Origin: Clostridium sp. MD294
GTDB taxonomy: Bacteria; Bacillota; Clostridia; Lachnospirales; Anaerotignaceae
Direction of reading: 5' to 3'
Length of the DNA: 64,000 bases
NCBI RefSeq assembly: GCF_000364165.2
Contig: NZ_CP097810.1
Coordinates: 2,482,130-2,546,129, forward strand
Below are positions 54,155 through 63,693 of the stretch, piece after piece (position 1 is the first letter of the stretch; each line of letters starts with the position of its first letter). The translations under genes and the position numbers were made by a program. A model generated the notes under the pieces. The model had not been told where the DNA came from. It made no database searches and saw nothing but the letters and a program-made list of their open reading frames with translations.

Positions 54155-54493
54155 ATACCTACTATAATTATACATGGTATGTTAATTGCTATATATTATA
54201 TATATAATAAAAAATAAAATTTGTCAATTGTTTTAATAGAAATTTTTACAAATTTGTTTACTATTTTACAAAATCATTGTTCTATTTTTTTCATTTTATA
54301 ATACTATAAAAAGCAAAATAGTTTTTATTTTTAATAGTATCATGGAAATATTAAAGTTAAAATAAAATCTATTTTTCAAAAATATAACTAAAATTTTTAT
54401 AAATATTTTTTAAATTAAAAAAACAATTATAAAAGTTTTTTGAAACATAATTCTATCATAATGAATTTTAAAAACGAAAAATCACGAAAAGTG

Positions 54494-54522
54494 TTGAAAC
54501 AACAGTATAATAGTGATATTAT
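54494..54522 (+). promoter_or_regulatory. Probable promoter of the type III-A cas operon
   Basis: TTGAAA (54494-54499), a 17-base spacer and TATTAT (54517-54522) lie about 90 bases before cas6. A second -10-like TATAAT follows at about 54556. The 340 bases before it, back to the BlaI operator, are very AT-rich and contain no gene. Confidence 0.5.
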
Positions 54523-54609
54523 ATTAACATAATAGAAATTAAAGAGAGTTGCTGTATAATTAAATTTACAAATACTAAGTAATTATATAATATTTTAAGG
54601 GGATATAAT

Positions 54610-55368
54610 ATGCCTTCACAAATAAAAATGATATTAAATTATAAAGAACAACAAAAAATCACATGGAATGTTGGTTCTGCTTTTCAAGGGATTATTATGG
54701 AAAGGATTCCTTTTTCTTATGGGGAAAAACTACATTTATCAGAACTAAAACCATATAGTCAATTTATATTAAATAGAAATGGTGAAATTGTATGGACAGT
54801 GAATACGTTAGAACAACAATCAGATTATTATATTGCTGATATGCTTCTCTCAGATACATTTTCAAATTTTTATTTAAAAAATAAAAATATAGAATTTACT
54901 ATTGTAAAAAAAGAATTTCAAAAAATATCATATGATATGTTAATTGATAATTATTTTTTTAAAAATCAAAATAGAATAATAGAATTTCAATTTATTTCTC
55001 CAACTGCCTTTAAAAGTAATGGAGAATATGTTTTTTATCCTACTATAAAAGCAATATTTCAAAGCCTTATTAATAAATTTGACTTTTTCTGTTGTTGTGC
55101 AAATTTATACACACCAGAAATATTAGATGAAATTATGCGATACACTAAAGTGATTTATTATAATTTAAAAAGTACAAAATTTTATTTAGAAAAAATTAGT
55201 ATACCAGCTTTCATTGGTAATTTTAAAATAAAGGTAACAGGACCACAACAAATGGTAAATTTATTATATTTGCTTTCTTATTTTGGAAGATTTAGTGGTG
55301 TTGGCATCAAAAGTGCTATGGGAATGGGAGGAATTGAAATAATAGAAAGGAAAGATAAAAATGAATGA
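54610..55368 (+). CDS. cas6: CRISPR endoribonuclease Cas6
   Basis: Cas6 cuts the long CRISPR transcript inside each repeat to give crRNAs. The 252 residues have the two ferredoxin-like halves of the family: an N-terminal ITWNVGSAFQGIIMERIPFS region, and a C-terminal glycine-rich loop FSGVGIKSAMGMGGIEII (about 228-245), the Cas6 signature. A central QFISPTAFKSNGEYVFYPT fits the family. It is the first gene of the operon and overlaps cas10 by 8 bases. The repeat downstream has a hairpin suitable for Cas6 cleavage. The catalytic residue cannot be assigned with certainty. Confidence 0.88.
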   Translation: MPSQIKMILNYKEQQKITWNVGSAFQGIIMERIPFSYGEKLHLSELKPYSQFILNRNGEIVWTVNTLEQQSDYYIADMLLSDTFSNFYLKNKNIEFTIVKKEFQKISYDMLIDNYFFKNQNRIIEFQFISPTAFKSNGEYVFYPTIKAIFQSLINKFDFFCCCANLYTPEILDEIMRYTKVIYYNLKSTKFYLEKISIPAFIGNFKIKVTGPQQMVNLLYLLSYFGRFSGVGIKSAMGMGGIEIIERKDKNE

Positions 55369-57685
55369 TACAGAGTATCTAATTACAATTGGTGGACTAC
55401 TACATGATGTTGGAAAACTTCTTTATAGATATAATGATAAAAGAAATCATAGTATTAGTGGCTTTGAATTTATTCAAAAAGAAGCTGATATTAATGATGT
55501 CAATATATTAGAACAAATACATTATCATCATGCAGCACTTTTAAAAAATGCAAAGTTAGCAGATAATTCTTTAGCATACATTACTTGTATTGCAGATAAC
55601 ATTTCAGCAGCAGCAGACAGAAGAAAAAGCAATGAAGAAGGTTGGGGATTTGTTAGAGAAATTCCTTTAGAAAGCATATTTAATAGGTTAAATGGAAACG
55701 ATGAAAATAAAAAATATCCTCCAGCTATGCTTGATAAGGGTATTAACTATCCTATAGACGAAAAAAATAAAACTATAAAATATAATCAGGAATTTTATGG
55801 AAAATGTGTTAACAATATAAAGAATTGCATCAAAGCAATAGAATATGACGAAAATTATATCAATTCTTTATTAGAAGTGTTGGAAGCAAATATTTCTTTT
55901 ATTCCTTCTTCTACTTCTATTAATGAAGTTGCAGATATTTCTCTTTTTGATCATTCTAAAACAACAGCAGCAATCGCTTGCTGTATTTATCAATATTTAA
56001 AACAAAACAATATTATAAATTATAAATCAGAACTTTTTTTAAAATCAAATGATTTTTATCATAAAAAAGTTTTTTTATTATATAGCATGGATATATCTGG
56101 TATACAGGATTTCATTTATACCATCAGTACAGATAAAGCACTTAAAAATCTGAGAGCACGTTCCTTTTATATTGAACTTATTATGGAACACATTATAGAT
56201 GAACTATTATGTACATTATCACTTTCTAGGGCAAACCTTTTGTATTGTGGTGGTGGTCATGCTTATATGATACTTTCTAATACAGAAAAAACAATAAAAG
56301 TAATTTCTGATTATGAAAAAGAAATCAATGATTGGTTCTTAAAAAATTTTGGTACAGCACTTTATATTGCTGGAGGATTTGCTTCATGTAGTGCGAATGA
56401 TTTAAAAAATGAACCTCAAGGAAGTTATGGTGATATTTTTAAAAATGTATCAAATAATATTTCGCAAAAAAAATCTTCTAGATATACTGCTTCTGATATT
56501 ATAAAATTAAATGATAATACAACAGATGGAGAAAGAGAATGTTCTGTGTGTAGAAAAACGGAAAAATTAAATGACAATCAAAGATGTTCTATTTGTGAAG
56601 TGTTAGAAAATTTTTCAAATGATATTATTAATAAACAGTTTTTTAGTGTTGTAAAAAAATCACAGGGGCTTCCTATGCCTAGAAATATGTATATTTTAGC
56701 TGATGATAAACGAAGCCTAATTCAAAAAATGACAAAAGAAAATTATGTTAGGGCATATTGTAAAAATAAAATGCACACAGGATTTAATATTGTTTGTAAA
56801 TTATGGGTTGGAGATTATAAAAATGGTGATACTTTTGAAGATTTGGCAAAAGCAGCAAATGGTATCGCAAGGTTAGGTGTTTTACGTGCTGATATTGATA
56901 ATTTAGGGCAGGCATTTGTATGTGGCTTTGAAAGTAATAAAAATAAAGATACTTATGTTACAATTTCAAGAACGGCAACATTTTCAAGAAAATTATCTAT
57001 GTTTTTTAAATTACATATTAATGAAATTCTTGCAAATGGACAATATTGTACTATTTCTGATAAAGAAGGCGAAAGAAATATTGCTATTGTATATTCAGGT
57101 GGAGATGATGTTTTTGTTGTTGGTGCATGGGACGATGTTATAGAGTTTGCAATAGATTTGAATGATGCATTAAGCGATTATGCTCAAGGAACACTTACAA
57201 TATCAGCAGGAATAGGAATATATCCTCAAAAATATCCGATTTCTACAATGGCAATACAGACAGGAGAATTAGAAGAACTTTCGAAACAATATCCTGATAA
57301 AAATGCTATTACATTATTTGGAGAAGGAAATACTTATCACTGGGATACATTTGTAAATGATGTGTTAGAAGATAAGTATTTAACAATAAAAGACTTTTTT
57401 GAAAGCATTGAAAATAAAAATAGTAGTACTGCAAGAGGAAAAGCATTTTTATATCGTTTACTTGAATTAATGAAAAATAGGGAAGAAAAAATAAACCTTG
57501 CACGTTTTGCTTATGTACTTTCCAGATTGCAGCCAAATGAAGAAGAAGACAAACAAGCAAGTGAAAATTATAATCAATTTGCTAAAAAAATGTATCATTG
57601 GATAAGAGATGAAGAACAATGCAGACAAGTCATTACAGCAATTTATATTTATATTTATAGCATTAGAGAAAGGGAGGAAGAATGA
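55361..57685 (+). CDS. cas10: Type III-A signature protein Cas10/Csm1
   Basis: This is the large subunit of the Csm complex. It carries an HD nuclease domain with His15-Asp16 (GGLLHDVGK) and IHYHHAALL. There is a zinc-binding region CSVCRKTEKL...CSIC (about 393-410). The palm/cyclase domain has an intact GGDD (YSGGDDVFVVGAW, about 578-581), preceded by VLRADIDNLGQAF. HD gives target-activated DNA cleavage. GGDD makes cyclic oligoadenylates from ATP, which here would activate the Csm6 encoded downstream. At 774 residues the length is normal for Csm1. It overlaps cas6 and is followed by csm2 after 1 base. Confidence 0.95.
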   Translation: MNDTEYLITIGGLLHDVGKLLYRYNDKRNHSISGFEFIQKEADINDVNILEQIHYHHAALLKNAKLADNSLAYITCIADNISAAADRRKSNEEGWGFVREIPLESIFNRLNGNDENKKYPPAMLDKGINYPIDEKNKTIKYNQEFYGKCVNNIKNCIKAIEYDENYINSLLEVLEANISFIPSSTSINEVADISLFDHSKTTAAIACCIYQYLKQNNIINYKSELFLKSNDFYHKKVFLLYSMDISGIQDFIYTISTDKALKNLRARSFYIELIMEHIIDELLCTLSLSRANLLYCGGGHAYMILSNTEKTIKVISDYEKEINDWFLKNFGTALYIAGGFASCSANDLKNEPQGSYGDIFKNVSNNISQKKSSRYTASDIIKLNDNTTDGERECSVCRKTEKLNDNQRCSICEVLENFSNDIINKQFFSVVKKSQGLPMPRNMYILADDKRSLIQKMTKENYVRAYCKNKMHTGFNIVCKLWVGDYKNGDTFEDLAKAANGIARLGVLRADIDNLGQAFVCGFESNKNKDTYVTISRTATFSRKLSMFFKLHINEILANGQYCTISDKEGERNIAIVYSGGDDVFVVGAWDDVIEFAIDLNDALSDYAQGTLTISAGIGIYPQKYPISTMAIQTGELEELSKQYPDKNAITLFGEGNTYHWDTFVNDVLEDKYLTIKDFFESIENKNSSTARGKAFLYRLLELMKNREEKINLARFAYVLSRLQPNEEEDKQASENYNQFAKKMYHWIRDEEQCRQVITAIYIYIYSIREREEE

Positions 57686-57686
57686 A

Positions 57687-58061
57687 ATGACAATCAATAC
57701 TGAAAACTATGTTGATGAAGCCGAAAAAGTAATAAAAAGTATGATAGATGACAGAGGAAAATTACAACTTACAACATCTAAAATTAGAAATATATTGTCT
57801 ATGGTAAATGATATATATAATGATGCTTTGCATTACAAAGAAGATAAAATTGATAGTGAATTAAAAGGTCGTGTACAATATTTGAGAATGAGAATTGCAT
57901 ATGAAGCTGGACGAGAGAAAACAGTAAAAGATTTTGTTGAAAAAGCAGATTTTATAAAAAACATTAAATCCATAGGTGATAGTAAACAAAATTTGATATT
58001 ATTTTGTCGTTATATAGAAGCACTTGTAGCATATCATAAATATTATGGTGGTAGAGATTAA
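57687..58061 (+). CDS. csm2: Csm2, small subunit of the type III-A complex
   Basis: I use ATG 57687, preceded by GGGAGGAAG and the cas10 stop. A longer frame back to 57609 lies inside cas10. The 124 residues are helical and charged: MTINTENYVDEAEKVIKSMI, KLQLTTSKIRNILSMVNDIY, VQYLRMRIAYEAGREKTVKD and the tail EALVAYHKYYGGRD, the Csm2 pattern. Csm2 lines the complex and contacts the crRNA-target duplex. The position between cas10 and csm3 confirms the call. Confidence 0.92.
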   Translation: MTINTENYVDEAEKVIKSMIDDRGKLQLTTSKIRNILSMVNDIYNDALHYKEDKIDSELKGRVQYLRMRIAYEAGREKTVKDFVEKADFIKNIKSIGDSKQNLILFCRYIEALVAYHKYYGGRD

Positions 58062-58073
58062 GGAGTGATAAAA

Positions 58074-58733
58074 ATGTTTTCAAAAATTGAAATAAATGGA
58101 ATCATAGAAGTAAAAACAGGTATGCATATAGGAGGTTCTTCTGCTTTTGCAGCGATTGGTGCAGTAGATTCTCCAGTTATTAGAGATACTTTAACAGATA
58201 TGCCTATCATACCTGGTAGCAGTTTAAAAGGAAAAATGAGAACATTGCTTACTAAAAAATATAGTAATGCAATGCCACCTCAATGTGCTGAAGAAGACGA
58301 TGAAAGGATAAAAAGGCTTTTCGGTAGTGGTGGAAAAAATGCAAGTGCTAGTAGAGTGTTATTTTCAGACATGATGTTATACAATATGGAAGAAATTAGA
58401 AAATATGGTTTGACTTCTGCAACAGAAATTAAATTTGAAAATACAATCAATAGACTAACAGCTGTTGCAAATCCTAGACAAATAGAAAGAGTGATAAGAG
58501 GTTCTCAATTTCAATTTTCTGTTATTTATAATGTGGTAAAAGAGGAAGAAATACTAGAAGATATGAAAATACTTTCTGATGGTTTTAAATTGATGGAATA
58601 TGACTATATTGGGGGACATGGCTCTAGAGGATATGGCAAAATAGAATTTCAAAATATCAATGTAAAAACAGTTATAGGTGATATAAAAGATGATATATTA
58701 AATCAATGTGTGGAATTATTTAAGGAAGTGTGA
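58074..58733 (+). CDS. csm3: Csm3, backbone and target-RNA nuclease subunit
   Basis: ATG 58074 is 8 bases after AGGAG; the GTG at 58065 overlaps that site. This is a RAMP protein of 219 residues: FSKIEINGIIEVKTGMHIGG, PIIPGSSLKGKMRTLL (the glycine-rich region), and GGHGSRGYGKI near the C-terminus. Asp32 in IGAVDSPVIRD matches the catalytic Asp that cuts target RNA at 6-base steps in known Csm3 proteins. Several copies form the helical spine along the crRNA. It overlaps csm4 by a few bases. Confidence 0.94.
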   Translation: MFSKIEINGIIEVKTGMHIGGSSAFAAIGAVDSPVIRDTLTDMPIIPGSSLKGKMRTLLTKKYSNAMPPQCAEEDDERIKRLFGSGGKNASASRVLFSDMMLYNMEEIRKYGLTSATEIKFENTINRLTAVANPRQIERVIRGSQFQFSVIYNVVKEEEILEDMKILSDGFKLMEYDYIGGHGSRGYGKIEFQNINVKTVIGDIKDDILNQCVELFKEV

Positions 58734-58735
58734 TA

Positions 58736-59668
58736 ATGGACTATTTTGTTTATAAAATGTATTTTAAAACACCCATTCATGTAGGCAATGGAACACTTGC
58801 TAACAGTGAAAATATTATTATGGCAGATACAATATTTTCTGCACTTTGTTGTGAAGCTGGAAATCAGAAAAATATAAATAGTATTGTAGATATGGCAAAA
58901 AATAGAAAATTTATTATTTCTGATGCTATGCCATTTGTAGAAGATGAACTTTATATTCCAAAACCTATGGCAATGATAAAAACAGAAAGTGAAGGAAATT
59001 CTATATTAAAAAAAGCATTTAAAAAATTAAAATATATTCCAGTTTCTAATATCAATACATATATGGAGGGAAATATCAATCCATTAGAACAAAATCAAAA
59101 AATGAAATTATTAGGCAAAAGCGGAATACGTACAATGAGTTCTTCTGTTAACGAAGAAAAAATAAAAACAGGTGATATGCTTCCTTTTCAAGTTGGAATA
59201 TACAATTTTTCTGAAAAAAGTGGATTATATTTTTTTGCTGGCTTTGAAAGTGACAATGAAAAACAATTTTTTGAAAAATTATTTTTATCTGTGTCCTATT
59301 CTGGAATAGGAGGAAAAAGAAGTTCTGGATTTGGTAAATTTGATTTTATTGTAGAGGATATTCCTCAAAATATAAAAGAGTGTATTGGGGTATGCAAAAA
59401 ACAATTTATAACACTTTCTGTATCTATGGCACAACAAAATGAATTAGAAAAAGCACTTGAAAATGCAAACTACCTCCTTGTAAAAAGAAGTGGTTTTATA
59501 TTTTCAGAAACATATGCTGAAACAATGAGAAAAAAGAAAGATTTTTATTGTTTTAAGTCAGGTTCTTATTTTACAAATGCTTTTCAAGGTGATGTTTTTG
59601 ATGTTTCTGGAAGTGGAACACATAAAGTATATCGTTATGCAATTCCTTTATTTATGGAGGTGGACTAA
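58736..59668 (+). CDS. csm4: Csm4, crRNA 5'-handle binding subunit
   Basis: ATG 58736 follows AAGGAAG. A GTG at 58730 is in frame but overlaps the csm3 stop region. The RAMP fold is seen in the 310 residues: DYFVYKMYFKTPIHVGNGTL, IFSALCCEAGN, and the glycine-rich SGIGGKRSSGFGKFDFIVED (about 184-203). Csm4 pairs with Cas10 and holds the crRNA 5' tag. The last base of its stop is the first base of csm5 (ATGA-type overlap). Confidence 0.92.
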   Translation: MDYFVYKMYFKTPIHVGNGTLANSENIIMADTIFSALCCEAGNQKNINSIVDMAKNRKFIISDAMPFVEDELYIPKPMAMIKTESEGNSILKKAFKKLKYIPVSNINTYMEGNINPLEQNQKMKLLGKSGIRTMSSSVNEEKIKTGDMLPFQVGIYNFSEKSGLYFFAGFESDNEKQFFEKLFLSVSYSGIGGKRSSGFGKFDFIVEDIPQNIKECIGVCKKQFITLSVSMAQQNELEKALENANYLLVKRSGFIFSETYAETMRKKKDFYCFKSGSYFTNAFQGDVFDVSGSGTHKVYRYAIPLFMEVD

Positions 59669-60762
59669 TGAACGAATATATTAAAACATATAAAGTTGTA
59701 TTGGAAACGTTTTCACCAGTTTATATTGGTTCTGGACAGGAAATTAACAAAAAAGAATATATTTATGATAGTACTGATAAAAAAGTTTATATTCCAAATA
59801 TGAAAAAAATGTGTGAGTTTTTTAGTAAAAAGGGACTTCTTGAGAAATATGAGCAATATCTTTTAGAAGATAGACGTGATTTTTTTTTATGGCTAAAAGC
59901 AAATAAAATATATAAAAAAGATTATATCTCATGGATAGATTACGGTATGGATAGTGGCGACGCTGTTTTTGAACAAAAAGGTAAAAAAGGAATATTAACT
60001 TGTATGAAAGATAGTTATGGTTACCCTTATGTACCAGGAAGTAGTTTAAAAGGAGCATTGCGTACGGTTTTACTTGCAACAGATATATTAGAAAATAAAC
60101 AAAAATATGCAATTGCTTCTAATAGCGTTGAAAAAACACCATTGCAAGGAAGACGTTCTTTAAAAAGAGAATCTGAAGAGATAGAAGGAATTCTTTATAA
60201 TATACTTAACAGAGATAAGAAAAAGAAATTAAATGCTGTGAATGATATGATGGCAGGGCTGAGGATAAGCGACAGTAGGCCATTAAGCTGTGATGATATT
60301 GTACTTTGTCAAAAAATTGATGTTACTCCAGATGGAAAAGAAAATAAACTTCCTATATTAAGAGAATGTATTAAACCTAAAACAATTATTGAATTTGACA
60401 TGGAAATAGACCAAACACTTTTTAAAATAACACCACAACGAATACTTTATAGTGTAAATGTATTTTTAGATAGTTATAATACTTTATTCGCTCACTCTTT
60501 TAAAAGAAGGGATTATGATTATAAAAAAGATATTTTGTTTATGGGTGGCGGTGTAGGATTTATGAGTAAAACAGTGTTACATCAAATTTTGATAGATAAA
60601 CCAAAAAGGGTAAAAAGAGTTAGCAGTGTTATAGATGCTTCACTAACAGAAAAGAAACATCAAAATGATGAAAAATTAGGGGTATCTCCTCATATGATAA
60701 AAATGACATATTGTAATGGGAAAAAATATAGTTATGGTGTTTGTAAAATAAGTATAAATTAG
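59668..60762 (+). CDS. csm5: Csm5, crRNA 3'-end capping subunit
   Basis: This 364-residue RAMP protein carries KVVLETFSPVYIGSGQEINK at the N-terminus (the Csm5 start), YPYVPGSSLKGALRTVLLA (about 122-140), and FMGGGVGFMSKTVLHQIL (about 290-307). It sits at the 3' end of the crRNA and is needed for crRNA maturation with host nucleases. ATG 59668 overlaps the csm4 stop and follows GGAGGTGGA. No lesions are seen. The downstream gene is cas1. Confidence 0.93.
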   Translation: MNEYIKTYKVVLETFSPVYIGSGQEINKKEYIYDSTDKKVYIPNMKKMCEFFSKKGLLEKYEQYLLEDRRDFFLWLKANKIYKKDYISWIDYGMDSGDAVFEQKGKKGILTCMKDSYGYPYVPGSSLKGALRTVLLATDILENKQKYAIASNSVEKTPLQGRRSLKRESEEIEGILYNILNRDKKKKLNAVNDMMAGLRISDSRPLSCDDIVLCQKIDVTPDGKENKLPILRECIKPKTIIEFDMEIDQTLFKITPQRILYSVNVFLDSYNTLFAHSFKRRDYDYKKDILFMGGGVGFMSKTVLHQILIDKPKRVKRVSSVIDASLTEKKHQNDEKLGVSPHMIKMTYCNGKKYSYGVCKISIN

Positions 60763-60766
60763 GAAG

Positions 60767-61774
60767 GTGTTTTCAATTAGTTTTTTATATGTAAATGAAC
60801 CAGGAGCGATAATAGGAATCAGTGGTGGATATTTTGAAGTAAAACAGAAAAAAGGTCTTGTACGAAAAATACCAAAAGAAACATTGGAGTCCATTACTAT
60901 ATTTGGAAATTCTTCCATGACAAGTCAATGTATTGTTGCATGTCTTGAAAATGGTATCCCTGTAAATTATTTTTCAGGAAAAGGAAGTTATTTTGGAAAA
61001 CTTGTTTCAACATCTCATGTAAATGCAGAAAGGATAAAAAAACAAGTTTATGTTTCAGATAATGAAGAATTTTGTATTGCATTCTCAAAAAAAATTATAA
61101 GAGCAAAAATTCATAATCAAATTGTTATTTTAAGACGATATTGTAGAAATAATAAAATTGATATAGCATATTATATCAATTCTATGAAAACGGCCGGGAA
61201 AAAGATACAATTTTGTGAAACGATTAGTGAAATTATGGGATTTGAAGGAATTGCAGCAAAAAATTATTTTTCTGCATTATCATTACTTGTTAATAATGAC
61301 TTTAAATTTCAAGGAAGAAGTAAACGACCACCAAAAGATGCTTTTAATTCTATGTTAAGTTTAGGATACACAATTCTTATGTATACGATATATGCTGAAA
61401 TTGAAAATAGAGGATTAAATCCTTATATTGGTTTTCTTCATAGCATAAGAGAAAAGCACCCTTCTTTAGCAAGTGACCTTATGGAAGAATGGAGAGCTGT
61501 TATTGTTGATTCTGTTGTAATGAGCCTTGTTCAAGGAAACGAAATAGATATTGCTGATTTTAAAAAAGAAGAAAATGGTGTTTTTTTAAATGAAAATGCT
61601 ATGAGAATATTTATATCTAAATTTTCAAAAAAGATAAATAGCGAAAATAGATATATAACATATGATGGAGAAAATAGTAGTTTCAAGAGATGTATCTATA
61701 TTCAAACATTACGTTTGTTAGAAGCAATTGAAAAAGAAGATGCAGAAATATATAAGCCAGTTGTAATAAGGTGA
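60767..61774 (+). CDS. cas1: CRISPR integrase Cas1
   Basis: Cas1 inserts new spacers at the leader end with Cas2. The frame shows FLYVNEPGAIIGISGGYFEV at the start, the catalytic Glu in GFEGIAAKNYFSAL (about 164), His in GFLHSIREKHPSLASDLMEEWRAVIVD (about 225), and Asp in the same segment. Its start is unusual. GTG 60767 lies only 2 bases from AGGAAGG, while Cas1 proteins normally begin at MSFLYV, which here would be ATT 60776, 8 bases after the site. I give the GTG coordinate but think ATT initiation is possible. It follows csm5 by 4 bases. Confidence 0.92.
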   Translation: MFSISFLYVNEPGAIIGISGGYFEVKQKKGLVRKIPKETLESITIFGNSSMTSQCIVACLENGIPVNYFSGKGSYFGKLVSTSHVNAERIKKQVYVSDNEEFCIAFSKKIIRAKIHNQIVILRRYCRNNKIDIAYYINSMKTAGKKIQFCETISEIMGFEGIAAKNYFSALSLLVNNDFKFQGRSKRPPKDAFNSMLSLGYTILMYTIYAEIENRGLNPYIGFLHSIREKHPSLASDLMEEWRAVIVDSVVMSLVQGNEIDIADFKKEENGVFLNENAMRIFISKFSKKINSENRYITYDGENSSFKRCIYIQTLRLLEAIEKEDAEIYKPVVIR

Positions 61775-62103
61775 TAAACTTGGACAAACAATATATTGAT
61801 ATAAAATTACAATATGATGAAAACTTAAAAAATAGAAAATTTTTAACTGTTATTATATATGATATTACAGATAACAAAAGACGTTTAAAGATGTCTAAAT
61901 TTCTTGAGAGTTTTGGTTTTAGAGTACAAAAGTCTGCTTTTGAGGCAGTAATTACTTCCACTAAAATAAAAAAACTCAGAGAAGGGATTGATAACATTAT
62001 TGAAGAAGACGATTGTGTCAAAATATATGTATTAAAAGGAGTTAGTGAGGTATATACATGGGGAGAAACAAAAGAAGAAAATGATGATTGTATTATAATT
62101 TAA
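61771..62103 (+). CDS. cas2: CRISPR adaptation protein Cas2
   Basis: Cas2 dimerises and bridges Cas1 dimers. The core is TVIIYDITDNKRRLKMSKFL and ESFGFRVQKSAFEAVITSTK, then CVKIYVLKG. The nuclease-like Asp (YDITD) is present. The frame opens at GTG 61771, overlapping the cas1 stop. TTG 61780 is better spaced from AAGGTGA and would give 107 residues. Either start leaves about 20-25 extra residues (QYIDIKLQYDENLKNRK) before the usual first strand, and about 15 acidic residues at the end. Confidence 0.9.
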   Translation: MINLDKQYIDIKLQYDENLKNRKFLTVIIYDITDNKRRLKMSKFLESFGFRVQKSAFEAVITSTKIKKLREGIDNIIEEDDCVKIYVLKGVSEVYTWGETKEENDDCIII

Positions 62104-62137
62104 TTTTATAACTATAATATAAAAACGGAGGACAAAA

Positions 62138-63478
62138 ATGGAATATATTTTATTTAGCTGTGTGGGAGGACATGACCCTATAGCAAGCTGTGCAGATGGT
62201 GCAATACTACATATTTGTCGTATTTATAAACCTAAAAAGGTGGTATTATATCTTTCAAAAGAAATGATGGAAAGGCAAAATATAGACGATAGATATAGAA
62301 AGAGTCTTGTACTTTTGCAACAACATGAAAATTTTATCATAGAAGAAATAAAATGTATCGAAAAAGAAGAACTTGTCAATGTGCAGACATTTGATACTTT
62401 TTATGATGAGTTTGAGCAAATAATCGATGATATTCAGCAACAAAACCCAAATAAAAAAATACTTTTAAATATATCATCAGGCACGCCAGCAATGAAAAGT
62501 GCATTAGAAATTATTGCGACATTAGGAAAACATAATGTTATACCAGTACAAGTAAAAAGTCCAAATGAAAAAGAAAATCCCAAACAAGATAAGCCAGATG
62601 AGTATGATGTTGCATTATATTGGGAAACGAACAATGACAACAATACAGAATATAAAAACAGAACAGTTGTTGTAGAAAGCAATAATCTTTTAGCACGTAT
62701 TAAAAAAGAAATTGTAATTAAAATGATAGATGCTTATAATTACAAGGCAGCAAAAGAAATTGCAGAAGACATCAAAGAATATTTAGAACAAGACACATTA
62801 AATTTAATTCATGCAGCTTATTGTCGTAGTCAAATTGATTTAAGAGGATATGATAAAGCATTAAAAAATAAAAAATATGATTTTATGCCAATTAAAACAG
62901 GTGATGAAAGAGAAATTTTTGAATATCTGATTTCATTACAAATAAAATTAAAACAAGGAAATTTAGCTGATTTTATAAGAGGCATTACACCAGTTGTAAT
63001 GGATTTGTTTGAAAATTGTTTGAAAAACAAATGTAATATTGATTTAAAAAAACATTGTGAAAAAGTAAATAAAAAAGGTGCTTTTGTATATGTCTTGAAA
63101 GGCAGCATACTGAAACAAACAGAAGAAGGAAAAAAAATAAAGCAAATATTAGATAGTGCATATGGTATGATGAAAGATGGACCTTATACATCTGATACAA
63201 CAATGAAACTGTTTGAAAATTTAAGTGGTCCAGAAGAATATGAACTTTTGAATAAAATGAAAAAGTTACATGATGTAGAACAAAATGTTAGAAATTTTGC
63301 AGCACATGAAATTGTGTCTGTAACAGAGGAATGGGTGAAAAAAAGAACAGCAATGGAAGCAAGAGAGATTATGGAATTGCTCAAAAGCATTACTGTGCAG
63401 TCAGGTATTCATGTAAAAAAAGAATATTGGGATTCTTATAATGCTATGAACGAAGTAATAAAAAATAGTATGAAATAA
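62138..63478 (+). CDS. csm6: Csm6, cyclic-oligoadenylate-activated HEPN ribonuclease
   Basis: This 446-residue protein has an N-terminal CARF domain (about 1-170: YILFSCVGGHDPIASCADGA, ILLNISSGTPAMKSALEIIA) that would bind the cyclic oligoadenylate made by Cas10. A helical linker leads to a C-terminal HEPN domain with the RNase motif RNFAAH (Arg-x4-His, about 385-390). When activated it degrades RNA non-specifically. The ISSGTPAM motif is the typical Csm6 ligand loop. GGAGGAC precedes ATG 62138. It closes the cas operon, 215 bases before the first repeat. It is a Csm6 and not a Csx1 by size and neighbourhood. Confidence 0.92.
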   Translation: MEYILFSCVGGHDPIASCADGAILHICRIYKPKKVVLYLSKEMMERQNIDDRYRKSLVLLQQHENFIIEEIKCIEKEELVNVQTFDTFYDEFEQIIDDIQQQNPNKKILLNISSGTPAMKSALEIIATLGKHNVIPVQVKSPNEKENPKQDKPDEYDVALYWETNNDNNTEYKNRTVVVESNNLLARIKKEIVIKMIDAYNYKAAKEIAEDIKEYLEQDTLNLIHAAYCRSQIDLRGYDKALKNKKYDFMPIKTGDEREIFEYLISLQIKLKQGNLADFIRGITPVVMDLFENCLKNKCNIDLKKHCEKVNKKGAFVYVLKGSILKQTEEGKKIKQILDSAYGMMKDGPYTSDTTMKLFENLSGPEEYELLNKMKKLHDVEQNVRNFAAHEIVSVTEEWVKKRTAMEAREIMELLKSITVQSGIHVKKEYWDSYNAMNEVIKNSMK

Positions 63479-63490
63479 CATAAAAATAAT

Positions 63491-63519
63491 TTGACATTAT
63501 AATCTAATTTTTGTATAAT
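63491..63519 (+). promoter_or_regulatory. CRISPR array promoter in the leader
   Basis: TTGACA (63491-63496), a 17-base spacer and TATAAT (63514-63519) form a perfect consensus promoter 13 bases after the csm6 stop, pointing into the array. It should drive the precursor crRNA independently of the cas operon. Confidence 0.85.
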
Positions 63520-63693
63520 AAAAAGATAGAAAAAAATAATAATATGAAATAAGTGGCATTTTCAGCCGCACCGCTAAAATACAAGGTTTTCAGCAAGTTT
63601 TGTGTAGATTTTTGTGGCTTGTGCTATAAAAAATGATTTTCAGCCGCAAAGCTGTTTGAAAGCCCTTGTGTGAAGCGGGGTACAAAAGGTAGT
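63520..63693 (+). other. CRISPR leader
   Basis: About 175 bases between the promoter and first repeat. TTTTCAGCCGCA occurs at 63559-63570 and again at 63637-63648, 78 bases apart, with a third partial copy (TTTTCAGCA) near 63587. The region is richer in GC than its surroundings and ends in AAAAGGTAGT. These repeats are candidate binding sites for adaptation proteins. Confidence 0.7.
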
